Assembly (NCBI GenBank): GCA_964017065.1
Contig: OZ024792.1
Location: 2,475,754 to 2,539,753, forward strand
Direction of reading: 5' to 3'
Origin: Haliclona indistincta
Taxonomy: Eukaryota; Porifera; Demospongiae; Haplosclerida; Chalinidae
Length of the DNA stretch: 64,000 bases
In this document: piece by piece, positions 21,711-31,833 of the stretch
How the letters are laid out: every line of letters starts with the position of its first letter
Numbering within the stretch: position 1 is the stretch's first letter
Notes under the pieces: generated by a model
What the model was told of the DNA's origin: nothing
The model's input: the letters and a program-made list of their open reading frames with translations, nothing else
Database searches by the model: none
Translations under genes and position numbers: made by a program

Positions 21711-22789
21711 AAATGAGCCTTCACTCGACTGCGGCACAATCAGTGCATCACGCCTTCCCAAATGCACCTCCTCGCTAAATGCCTTCTTATGGCTACCAAC
21801 ACTACTCTCTCAGGCTCGCCCCACAAATGTCCTGCATTTCACTAGTATTACAGGCTGTGGCAAAACAGCTACGGTGGGTGAAAGCTAACAGTCGTGCTGT
21901 TGACGATGCTGTCGAACATAGTGAGTCTACCGCGATTCAAGCATAGATCGCTTAAACCAGCGCCGTGTGAGGCAATTCGTGCGGTACAATGGCATTTTTG
22001 GAGTCTTCGAAGAACGGTAAGCTCGTATACATGTACATGGTTTCAAAAGTAGTTATTAGCTCATTAATTCAACCGGCAAATTGGGCGGTACGTAATTCAC
22101 GTGTAGGTTACGCCTATATTTTGGTGGGCAAGCTGTCAGTTCTACCGGACTTTGCTGAGACCTTGCACCACGAAGCGCATGCGGAATTAGTTGCTGACCA
22201 GTCCAATTCACTGCTACTCAAGTGTATTAAACATCCACACATTAAATACTAATTCTGCTTTTCGCTTCGTGGTGCAAGAGTCCGGTACAATTCAGACCTA
22301 CCCGTGGTTACCAGTTGCTGTGTGCATGATTGCACCAATTGTGTCAAAACGGCTCTGTCGGAACAAAAGCAAGGTGCTCTGAAAACCTCTGTTTCGGCGG
22401 TGGCTCCAGAGATGCAATATAATCGTTCAAAGTCGATTTCCCATACATTTTTCACTCTTTTGCCCACCAAGGGAGGCGTGGCTGGTGACGTAGCCAGCGC
22501 GACGCGCGCGCAATTATTACTTTTGGAACCATGTATAGGATCACCATTCTGCGCATGCCAGATAATTTCAACCGCCGTACAGTTCTACAAGCTAGTGTGG
22601 GCGAGGCTCGTATCCACTGCATGCATGCGTAGGCGAGCTGATAATAACGATTATTTTTAGCTAAAATTTTAAAATTCTTGAAAAAGCCATCAGCAACAGG
22701 AACACTAAACCAATGGTGGAAGCAAAGACAGCTCAGTACGTACATGATATTGAACTGCACTTCACTGAAAAAGAAAACAAGAAAATTAA
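21711..22789. other. Intergenic; hairpin repeat near 22143-22290
   Basis: A palindromic repeat pairs TGCACCACGAAGCG (about 22170) with CGCTTCGTGGTGCA (about 22265). At about 22610-22800 a block recurs inverted at 25375-25560. Open frames here lack recognisable domains; no gene is supported. Confidence 0.4.
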
Positions 22790-23170
22790 AATGATTTCTA
22801 AGGATGTAGGGTTGTGAAATCTACCACTGGTCCACAATGTAAACTAACAAGGAACAAGCATGGAATGGTAACACGATTGACTTGCTAACAGACCATAGAT
22901 CCCTACTTCTGTGGCTGTACATAAGATCAGTATTTTGTCACAAGCTGAATGCACGTTAGGTGTCAGTCAACAGCAACTAGCTGAACTAGCTATAGCCAAC
23001 CACAGCAGCCACTGATGTAGGGATCTATGGTCTGTTAGCAGTCAATCGTGTTACCATTCCATGCTTGTTCCTTGTTAGTTTACACTGTGGACCTGTGGTA
23101 GATTTCACAACACTACATCCTTTTGATTTCAATAGAAATCTTTTTAATTTTCTTGTACAGTGGTTTTCGA
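22790..23170. mobile_element. Foldback element, copy 1
   Basis: Arms of about 120-130 bp (from about 22800-22920 and 23015-23150) are inverted copies: GGATGTAG...CATAGATCCCTAC against GTAGGGATCTATGG...CTACATCC. A second copy lies at 25019-25376. No coding capacity. Confidence 0.65.
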
Positions 23171-23900
23171 AGATCTTGCATAGGAATGTCAAGACCGGTA
23201 TAGTGTGACGGTGACTAATCAAACGCACAACACTCTTGATACACGCGACCAAAATTGATTTTGATTGGTCAACGTCATGCCTCCGGTCTTAATAATAATA
23301 ATAATACAATTAAGCTCTTTTCTCTTCATTGTTTAGTCACATGCTTTGTGTCGTATCAAATTCACGTTTTGTGACATCAATACACTAGCTGTAGAGACAC
23401 TAATGTGGGTTAGTCTTCTCTCTCTCTGTCCAGTTTTTCTTTTCAAGTCTTAACAATCCCACTCCACCCCACCAAAAATAACTCATTACTGTCTACCATA
23501 ACAAAATTATAATAGTCGTATTTTATTACTACTCTCTATTAGCCACTGGATATTGAGCTCTATGTTTGCCATAAAAAATGTACAACAGTATCATAGTTCT
23601 GATCATGAGCAAAAGGGACTGTTCAGTTTACTCTATTCTTAGTGGTTATGCACACACAGGTGCAAGTGCAATGCTTCCATTGCAGTTCTCGTTGTGTTCC
23701 TCGCTGCAACTGGTACTGTGTGTACTCCATTAATGCTTTTACTGTTGCTCAGCCCGGGCTACTATGACATATTGACGATGAAGCAGTACGTCATGTTTGC
23801 ATTATAGCTAATCTATGATTGACCACAGTGGAGGGTAAATTAGTATATTGAGACCCTTTCTTGTAAGAAAGGTCAGAGTCTGGCTACGCAGACTAGACAA
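23171..23900. other. Duplicated intergenic block (paired with 26690-27190)
   Basis: Most of this interval recurs upstream of the gene at 27349. It includes an exon-like hydrophobic stretch (23665-23790; paired with 26985-27112), bounded by CAG and GTACGTCA in both copies, whose frame is broken here relative to the other copy. A short hairpin with AGTCTGGCTACGCAGACT closes both blocks. No gene is assigned. Confidence 0.5.
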
Positions 23901-23904
23901 CCTT

Positions 23905-24512
23905 TCATTTTAGTGGTCTTCCAGTAATTACCTCCAGTTTAATCTTTCAAAGTGCAAATATATGATTTTGTCTCGTAAAAAAAATGTTTCTTCTCCTCCC
24001 ACCTCCTTCACGTTGAGTGGCCATCTTTTTGATACGGAGGTTTTATTACTTGCAAGGAAGATTTTGAGTGTAAAGCGTCACCTTGCAGTCACTAATGTGT
24101 CAAATCTCTGATATTTATTCACACAATGGAGCATGATCAAAGACTTAATGACATTTTAACGCATTAGTGCTCCACGCTTTACGGTCTACGGTTTACGCTT
24201 TACCATTGCAAGAAATAATAAAATCGCTGTAGAGTGTATTCTTTCAAATACCTGGGAGTGCTTATCACTTGTGATCTAACCTGGAGTAGTCATACTAAAA
24301 TGGTTTGTGATAAAGCTAGAAAATTACTTGGTTTACTGTACAGAAGGTTTTATGATGCGTCAGCTGGTACTCTGTGTCATCTTTATTTGTCAATGCTACG
24401 TCCTCATCTTGAGTATGCCTCTCCTGTGTGGTCACCTCATTTGGCCAAGGATAAGGAATTGATTGAGAGTGTCCAAAAATTTGCGTTAAGGATTGCAAGC
24501 AAGAGCTGGTCA
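23905..24512 (+). pseudogene. Non-LTR retrotransposon RT fragment with MITE insertion
   Basis: The segment 23930-24040 encodes LQFNLSKCKYMILSRKK and 24231-24512 continues with YLGVLITCDLTWSSH, then LYLSMLRPHLEYASPVWSP and QKFALRI: the standard C-terminal part of a LINE (Jockey/CR1-type) reverse transcriptase. A roughly 190-bp insertion with inverted ends TTTTATTACTTGCAA / TTGCAAGAAATAATAAAA separates the two parts. No endonuclease or complete RT remains, so the element is dead. Confidence 0.75.
24040..24225. mobile_element. Small MITE inside the LINE fragment
   Basis: About 186 bp with imperfect inverted ends (TTTTATTACTTGCAA at left, TTGCAAGAAATAATAAAA at right) interrupts the reverse-transcriptase frame. 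An internal short tandem of TTTACGG/CTTTACC motifs is seen at 24177-24205. The exact target duplication was not resolved. Confidence 0.45.
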
Positions 24513-24521
24513 ATGCCTTAT

Positions 24522-24935
24522 CACAGTACTGAAATGATTAAATCAATGATAAAGAAAGGAGAGAATATGACTGATGATGTCCTTCAGCACATGGACAATA
24601 AGACAGTGGATAAAGTACGTCAGTCTTCACTTCAGAAGCTAGCTATGAGCAAAGTAGCAACATTAATCATCAATGTAGTTACATGTACTGGAGGTTCGCA
24701 AAGTCAAGAAGCAAAAGTGTTCACCACGTTTGCATTGCATCTCATCAAGAATGCTCGAGCAAGCTTAGAAAAAGGTTCCACATCAAGTCAGTGTGATGCA
24801 TCAGGATCATGTCCAGACAAGCCAGTGTTTGCCGTTCACATGACCAGTGTTGCAAGGACTATGGCCTCTTGCATCATGTTCAGATACTTTCACATGCTAG
24901 ACACTAGTTCACACATATTAACAGTACACAAGTAA
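24522..24935 (+). pseudogene. PLA2-like family pseudogene fused to LINE fragment
   Basis: From STEMIKSMIKKGENMTDD on, the sequence is nearly identical to the gene at 27349, but it starts abruptly at the LINE junction. A 1-nt deletion in the CRSHDQCC codons and a deletion of about 50 bp destroy the Cys-rich end. The upstream LINE frame runs into it without a stop, giving a chimeric 233-codon frame. Confidence 0.75.
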
Positions 24936-25018
24936 ATGACTGTTTCCTAGTCACTATAATACACACACACACACACTGTATCACAGTAACTGCTTGATCA
25001 TTGTTATTACAAGAAAAT

Positions 25019-25376
25019 TAAAAAGATTTCTAAATCAAGGATGTAGTGATGAGAAAATATACCACTGGTCCACAATGTAAACCAACAAGGAACAAGCATG
25101 GAATGGTAACACGATTGACTTGCTAACAGACCATAGATCCCTACATCAGTGGCTGCTACGGCCTGACTATAGCTAGTTCAGCTAGTTGCCGTTGACTGAC
25201 ACCTGAAGTGCATTGAAATGAATTTAGCCTGTGACATAATGTTGATCTTATGTAGATGTAGGGATTTATGGTCTGTTAGCAAGTCAATCGTGTTACCATT
25301 CCATTCTTGTTCCTTGTTGGTTTACATTGTGGACCAGTGGTATATTTTCTCATCACTACATCCTTTTGAGAAATCT
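25019..25376. mobile_element. Foldback element, copy 2
   Basis: Same family as 22790-23170: inverted arms of about 130 bp with GGATGTAGTGATGAG at left and CTCATCACTACATCC at right, and identical inner blocks around CAAGCATGGAATGG. Confidence 0.65.
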
Positions 25377-25645
25377 TTTTAATTTTCTTGTTTGTGTCCT
25401 TTTTTCTTTTTTAGCGAAAAGCAGTTCAATATCATGCATGTACCGAGCCGTATAATTTGTTTCCACCATTATTTTGTTTAGTTTCCAGTTGTTGATGGCT
25501 TTTCTAAACTTGCAGCTAAAATTGTTTTGTTGCAGCTCGCCTACGCATGCATGAATGCACACGTTCTTCGAAGACTCCAGAAAAATACTGGTGATGTGTT
25601 CTCCGTGATCCATACGGCGTGGGGATACTCTAGCTCGACTAGCTA

Positions 25646-26575
25646 GTGCTTGTAATGACATGATGTGTGTCCTGTGTGTGTTGATAGTAGCATAACACCT
25701 TCTCACTCACTAGGATACACTCACAAATTGCTTCAAAAGCTACTCCTTCATTTTGTTTCCTTTTTTAGAGTTCCTGCTGAATAGACCCTCATCCTCTCTA
25801 GTGACCACAAGTGCTCCACAGTGCAAACAAGGTCCCGCTCCTTCTTGTAGTAGTAGTATAATATAGATTCATTGATTAGCTGAGTCTAGCCTGTTCCACA
25901 TGGAATCTACTTTTGATACCCAAAACCACCAATGCGAATTGGAAGCAAATTCAGTGCGCATCGCGAGCGTTCACATGTAGTGAATTTGATGTGAATTGTT
26001 GCGGCTCAAAAAGCTACACAGCGCTATTCCTAGCCTTCAACAATGCTTCAAATTTCTATTGCTAAGGTTTGCTAGTCTGCCAAGTGCCTTTTGTCTACTC
26101 ACGATGGCGTGCATCCCACGCTAATTTAAAGTCTCAATTCATTTTCAATCCACTTTCAATCTACCTCCGGAGGCAGATTAAACGCAATGCGCATTCAATT
26201 AGCAAGCGGATTCATGTGAACGCTGACGAACCAGATTGAATGCGCATTTGATCCACTTTGCATAGTCCATGTGAACGTGCCTTAAGACCAGCAACAAAAT
26301 AAATGTTGCTTTTAGTCTGTTGACTCTGTTCATGCCTTACCTGAGAACAGACTATTCGTCCACATTCCAAGCAGTTGTTGACTAGTGTGTGTTTCTGCCC
26401 AAGACAATTACAAGGATGACGTCCAGGAACGTGCACTGCCATACGTGACTGTCCCTCTGTGCTCATGAGAGGAACAAACTTAGCCTTAGTGCTGGCACCT
26501 GAGGTGGTGGTGGTAGGTTTAAGGTCAGATTGTGAAGCAAAGGGCTTTGGAGTGGGTGCAGGTTGATTTTGAGCA
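25646..26575 (-). pseudogene. TRIP4 partial duplicate (zinc-finger exons 3 and 4)
   Basis: Copies of TRIP4 exon 4 (about 25750-25845) and exon 3 (about 26341-26575), in the same order and orientation as in the intact gene, with the intron between them including its MITE-like insertion. The exon 3 copy is still open and keeps GRHPCNCLGQKHTLVNNCLECG. No other TRIP4 exons are present, so it cannot encode the full protein. Confidence 0.8.
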
Positions 26576-27281
26576 ATTCTCATAAGCATTGATAGTTGTG
26601 ATGTACCCTGCACCTGGATGTTGTGTAAATAATTATTTTCAGGTTCATTATCAGTAATATGGAGTGTGTGGATTTCGTCATGTACAGCAGTTTTTGAAGA
26701 TCTTGCATAGAAATGTCAAGACCGGTAGTGTGGTGTTGACCACAAACAAAACTGAATTTGGTTGGTCAACGTCATGCTTCCCAGTCTTGATAATAATATT
26801 AATACAATAAAACTCACTATTCTTTTCTCTTCATTGCTTAGTCACATGCTTTGTGTCGTACCAAATTCATGTTGATTATCTATGGAGACACAAATGTGGT
26901 AGATCTATGTACAACAGTATGATCATGTAGGGACTGTTCAGTTTAATTAATCTATTCTTAGTATGCACACACAGGTGCAAGTGTAATGCTTCCATTGCAG
27001 TTCTCGTTGTGTTCCTCACTGCAACTGGTACTGTGCGTACTCCATTAATGCTTTTTACTGTTGCTCAGCCCGGGCTTACTATGACATTCACGATGAAGCA
27101 GTACGTCATGCTTGCATTATAGGTCGATCTCAGTGGCGGGTGAATTGGTATATTGAGACCCTTTCCTGTAAGAAAGGTTAGAGTCTGGCTACGCAGACTA
27201 GACAACCTTTCATTTTCTAGCTAGCAGGCTGGCAGCATGCGCATGCTTGCCCGTGTGCGACCACGTGCACGCCTGACTAGG
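26576..27281. other. Duplicated intergenic block upstream of the 27349 gene
   Basis: Paired with 23171-23900. Contains the open version of the hydrophobic exon-like stretch (26985-27112) that reads CKCNASIAVLVVFLTATGTV and ends at a GTACGTCA donor-like site. Its parent gene is not identified. The short hairpin AGTCTGGCTACGCAGACT is at about 27181-27200. Confidence 0.45.
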
Positions 27282-27300
27282 TATAAGTACAACAAGCTGG
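27282..27300 (+). promoter_or_regulatory. TATA-like core promoter of short-type PLA2-like gene
   Basis: TATAAGTACAACAAGCTGG, 67 bp before the start codon; same element as at 17838, 15677 and 10634. Confidence 0.5.
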
Positions 27301-27348
27301 ATCCTCGGCTGGATCATAGAAGAGTCACTTCACTCACTTCACTACGTT

Positions 27349-28245
27349 ATGGACGGGTCTTCTAATAGTCAGTATCACAATAAGTATCGTTCACTTCAAG
27401 ATGATGAGGAAACCAAAGTTACCAAACCGATTTGGCGACGAAAGGCTGTTCTAATAGCTGTGGTGATAGTAGCTGCTGTTGCGATCTTGGTGTTTGCTGT
27501 TATAGCTATTATAGCTATTACTGTAGGGATTGTGTTAGGCACGCGATCTAGCCATCAATGTAGCTACGGCGAGAGTGTATTTAATGGCGCCGAGTATAGT
27601 GCAAATGGGCAGTACAATGAGTCGGGAGTTGGAGGAATCACTTTCGAAAGTAAAATAGACGCATCCTCAGTGTCCCTCTCAATAACGGGAAATGGCACTC
27701 TCGTGGTGAATCTACTCAACTCCATCAAGACGTCCATGACAATGGTCACTACTGAAAATGAGGATTTTTTGGTACTTGAGAGTGAATCCAACAAAAAGCA
27801 CAATTTTGCAGAATATCTGATTCCTAAGAGCAGTACTGAACTGATTAAATCAATGATAAAGAATGGACAGAAAATTACTTATGGTGTCCTTCGGCAATTG
27901 GACAAGAAGACAGTGGATAAAGTACGTCAGTCTTCACTTCAGAAGCTAGCTATGAGCAAAGTAGCTACATTAATCATCAATGCAGTTACATGTACTGGAG
28001 GTTCGCAAAGTCAAGAAGCAAAAGTGTTCACCACGTTTGCATTGCAGCTCAAGAATGCTCGAGCAAGCTTAGAAAAAGGTTCCACATCAAGTCAGTGTGA
28101 TGCATCAGGATCATGTCCAGACAAGCCAGTGTTTTGCCGTTCACATGACCAGTGTTGCAAGGACTATGGCTACCTAACGTTTACTTGTTTCTCAGCAACA
28201 TGGATATGGCCTCATTCATCATGTTCAGATACTTTCACATGCTAG
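27349..28245 (+). CDS. Type II membrane protein with short PLA2-like domain, copy 2
   Basis: Single exon, 298 residues, strongly similar to 17921-18778. Cytoplasmic tail to RRK (about 34), TM helix (VLIAVVIVAAVAILVFAVIAI), ectodomain with sequons and VTCTGGSQ, and a C-terminus with CDASGSC, VFCRSHDQCC, TFTC, FTC. Like the other short copy it has no calcium-loop segment. Located tail-to-tail with intact TRIP4, only 293 bp from the TRIP4 stop; this is probably the ancestral neighbour relation. Function unknown; PLA2 relation rests on the C-x-x-H-D-x-C-C core. Confidence 0.85.
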   Translation: MDGSSNSQYHNKYRSLQDDEETKVTKPIWRRKAVLIAVVIVAAVAILVFAVIAIIAITVGIVLGTRSSHQCSYGESVFNGAEYSANGQYNESGVGGITFESKIDASSVSLSITGNGTLVVNLLNSIKTSMTMVTTENEDFLVLESESNKKHNFAEYLIPKSSTELIKSMIKNGQKITYGVLRQLDKKTVDKVRQSSLQKLAMSKVATLIINAVTCTGGSQSQEAKVFTTFALQLKNARASLEKGSTSSQCDASGSCPDKPVFCRSHDQCCKDYGYLTFTCFSATWIWPHSSCSDTFTC

Positions 28246-28538
28246 ACACTAGTTCACAGTACACGACTGTTTCCAGTCACTATAATACACACACACACAC
28301 TGTATCACAGTAGCTGCTTGATCATTGTTATTGTAAACCTTCAAGTTCAATTATTATCAGTAGAGTGTTGAGTTGGGAAATTTTACCAAAAAATTAGAAT
28401 CAATTTGACCATAATATCGTACTGCTGCAGTATGAGACCTATAGCGTAAGCACATGTGAGCCATGCAGAGTATAGTACTGTGCTTCATGTTGAAAGATCA
28501 GATTTCCATAGAACAGTAAAGTTATAATTATGTCAACT

Positions 28539-31500
28539 CTATGCTACTACAAGTGGCTGGCAGGCTCTCTTAGCAGCAAGATGAATATCACTTGGGAGCT
28601 TCCCTGTAGAAACATAAAAACCTCTCTCTTTGATGCTACACAGTGGTCACTCACATATTTTGTGTTTGCCTGATACTGGAAACTTTACAAACAGTTGTTG
28701 AGGATGCTGACAGATGAATACATAAGGTGACTCTGACTCACCATCACGATACTGTGAGTGTATTATTGGCACTGATAGAAGCAATAATGGTCACCTTTTC
28801 ACGATATGTGTCTTGATCGAGGCAGTCAGCAACATGTACACATCCTAGGAGACACTTAGTGGGGTATTCAGAGGGAAACTGGATATCGTCACCACCTGTA
28901 CAATTAGGAACATGTACATGTAACTATTGCCCTGCCAAAGTTAGTCACATGCAAGTCATGTGATAATCATGTGACATACCAGGTCTTTTTCTGTAGAAGT
29001 GCTCTACTGAGCTGATCTCGGAATGGTCAGGTTGTTTGACAGTTGCAGCTATCCACAGCTTCCCGCGGTGAGGAGTGTACCAAGTGCGTCCTTCATGCCT
29101 GAGAGAGAAGAAACCGGTTCACAAAAAACACTCACCCACCACATGTGTCTAAGTACACTAATGAAACTCAATACCATAATAAATTATTAAGGCGAGAAAT
29201 TTCCATAAAGACCCAAAAACACCAAACCAAAATTACACCAAAATATAGGGCTGGATTTTTACTTCAAAATTTCTTGTCGTACAGTATGAGTCTTTCTTTC
29301 TACAACACCACTACAACACCACTAGTGAGTTTGGGAGCTGTTAATGCATGTTTTGCTTGTGAAAAAAGGCAAGATAATACTCACAGTTTAATTCCAGTAA
29401 CCAAGAGCGATGCCCATGGCTGATGCATGCTGAGGCATTTTCCTGTACAGAAAATGTGTATCACTCAACATTCAATCAGTGTCTACCTTCATCAGTCATC
29501 TCGAGAAATTTCTCATCTTGTATTCTCAGCGATTGACGAGACAGTTTTGCTGTGTTCACAGAAACAGCGCTAGCTTTTTGATCACCTGCTACTGCAGGTT
29601 GCTTTTTACGCCGACCCTGAACATACTACACCAAACCACTACACATAACACACAAGTGCTGCTGGTCTTACTTGAGGTGGAGCTACTGGTAACAATGGAT
29701 TGCATATGCCTTCTTGAGACATTTCGTATGTACAATTTTCCCGGCTAGACGAAGTATCAGGAGGGTTAATAATATCCATTATATTCGCCTCCGAATAAAG
29801 TTCTGAGAAGTATGTCAAGTTAGTTCATTTTACACATCATATTCCCACCAAATTGTTCGTCCTCTTCTATCACTCGTCGTCCAGCAATGTCCAGTGTCAG
29901 TCTAGTCTTCTTGTGAGCTCCACGCTGCTCCTCACGGAGTCTTTCTTCTCTCTCCCTCAGCAATCTCCTGTGATCATCGGACAGCCAACGATTGTTCACG
30001 GAGAAATAGTCAGACTCATCATCAATCACCTTCGTCCTCTGTACACTAGAAAACAGAAATATCGGAATCAATTGAAACGAACAGTGACAACATAATTACT
30101 GTATAACTACCATAAGAGATTTCCGCATACAAGCACACCTTGTTTTATCGAACTCAAGTAATTTCTCTTTGTGTCCTATTGCATGAGACAGCTGGTCTGA
30201 TGTGTTGGTTGGTATACTAATGACGTGATGTGTGTCCTGTGTGTGTTGATAGTAGCATAGCACCTTCTCACTCACTAGGATACACTCACACCTGTATTTG
30301 AAATTGCTTCAAAAGCTTCTCCTTCATTTTGTTTCCTTTCTTTGAGTTCCTGCTGAATAGACCCTCATCCTCTCTAGTGACCACAAGCGCTCCACAGTGC
30401 AAACAAGGCCCAGCTCCTTCCTGTAGTAGCAATAGTAGTAGATTCATTGATAATCTATTTTAAAATGCTGAGTCAAGCTCATGTGAGCATACAATAAAGG
30501 CGTGTTCACATGGAATCCGCTTTTGATATCCAAAACCACCAATGCAACTTGGAAGCAAATTCACAAGCGTTCACATGTAATGAAGTTGATGCGAATTGCG
30601 CAGCTCAAAAAGCTACACTGCGCACTTTCTAGCCTTCGACAATGCTCTAAATTTCTATTGCGAAGGCTTACTAGTCTGCCAAGCGCCTTTTGTCTACTCA
30701 CGATGGCGTGCATCCCACGCTAAAGTCTCAATTCGTTTCCAATCCACTTTCAATCTACCTCCGAAGGCGGCAATGTGAATTCAATTCGCATTTGATTTCA
30801 AGCGGATTCATGTGAACGCTGACGAACCAGATTGAATGCGCATTTGATCCACTTTGCATAGTCCATGTGAACGTGCCTTAAGACCAGTGACAAATGTTGC
30901 TCTTAGTCTGTTCATGCTGCCTTACCTGAGAACAGACTATTCGTCCACATTCCAAGCAATTGTTGACTAGTGTGTGTTTCTGTCCAAGACAATTACAAGG
31001 ATGACGTCCAGGAACGTGCACTGACATACGTGACTGTCCCTCCGTGCTCATGAGAGGAACAAACTTAGCCTTAGTGCTGGCGCCTGAGGTGGTGGTGGTC
31101 GGTTTACGGTCAGATTGTGACGCAAGAGGCTTTGGAATGGGTGCGGGTTGTGGAGTAGGTCTATGCGGTTTAGCAGTGGTTGTGTGTGGAAGATTAGAGC
31201 CATGACAAGCTGATAGACCTGGTGGAGGCTGAATAGCAGCTCCAGTTCTGCCCTGCGGTAGTGGAAAGTGAACGACTACTTATCATGAGAGTCAATACCT
31301 TTTTGTCTTTTCCTTTCGATTTGTGTTTCTTCTCGGCAAACAGCACTAGGTCGTCTTGCTTGGGACGAACCAGTGGAGTCATGAGGTCATCATCTCCTGC
31401 AGCAAGAGCACGTGATGGCTTCCAACGAGGAATCAGCTCCTTGAGAAACATTCGACTAGAGTCATCACCAAGCAAACTAACAAGATACTCCTCCAAGTCA

Positions 31501-31672
31501 GAATCATTATTCATTGACAACATGTATCTGCACAAGGTTAAGTTGTAAACCTATTGAGCATCTCTATTCTTACCCACCTAACCAATTCATCTTCCACAGG
31601 AAATTTGAGGAAGGATGAAAGACGGTCCCTGCACCAGAGGACTAGTTCGTGGTCGTCTCTCCCAGCAGCCAT
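28539..31672 (-). CDS. TRIP4: Activating signal cointegrator 1 (ASC-1)
   Basis: Thirteen exons: 31578-31672, 31299-31527, 30926-31252, 30290-30420, 30139-30216, 29849-30045, 29672-29802, 29487-29616, 29385-29442, 28980-29098, 28795-28895, 28655-28751, 28539-28603; total 585 residues against about 581 in human. Motifs: the C2HC5-type zinc finger in GRHPCNCLGQKH...NNCLECGRIVC and GPCLHCGALV; TKVIDDESDYF in the middle; the C-terminal ASCH domain with CLSMHQPWASLL, GRTWYTPHRGKLWIAA and GCVHVADCLDQ. TRIP4 is a nuclear receptor coactivator and a subunit of the ASCC complex linked to ribosome quality control and alkylation repair. All splice sites are GT-AG. Intron 3 carries a MITE-like insertion. 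Start ATG is 161 bp from the divergent tropomyosin start. Confidence 0.95.
30494..30882. mobile_element. MITE-like insertion in TRIP4 intron 3
   Basis: Ends AAGGCGTGTTCACATGGA and TCCATGTGAACGTGCCTT are inverted repeats. A diverged copy sits at the same place in the duplicated TRIP4 fragment (about 25893-26283), so insertion preceded that duplication. Confidence 0.6.
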
Positions 31673-31833
31673 GTGTAAGCAGGTGCGGTCAATGAGGTGG
31701 GAGTGGTAAATCATGATTTTTTAATACGATTAATGAGCATTAATTTTTAAGGAAAATTCTTCACACGTACGATCTTCTACCTTCTCTTGACGCCGTGTTG
31801 TCTTCCACTCACTGACAGAAATAGTGATCCGCG
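31673..31833. promoter_or_regulatory. Bidirectional promoter interval TRIP4 / tropomyosin
   Basis: Only 161 bp separate the two divergent start codons, so both 5' UTRs and core promoters must fit here. No TATA box is obvious for either gene. Confidence 0.5.

Noticed and set aside
22304..22660. 118-codon frame starting with CCVHDC, considered as a THAP zinc finger
   Set aside because: Only the first C-x-x-x-C spacing resembles THAP; the conserved Trp, Pro and C-terminal His/Pro pattern could not be placed.
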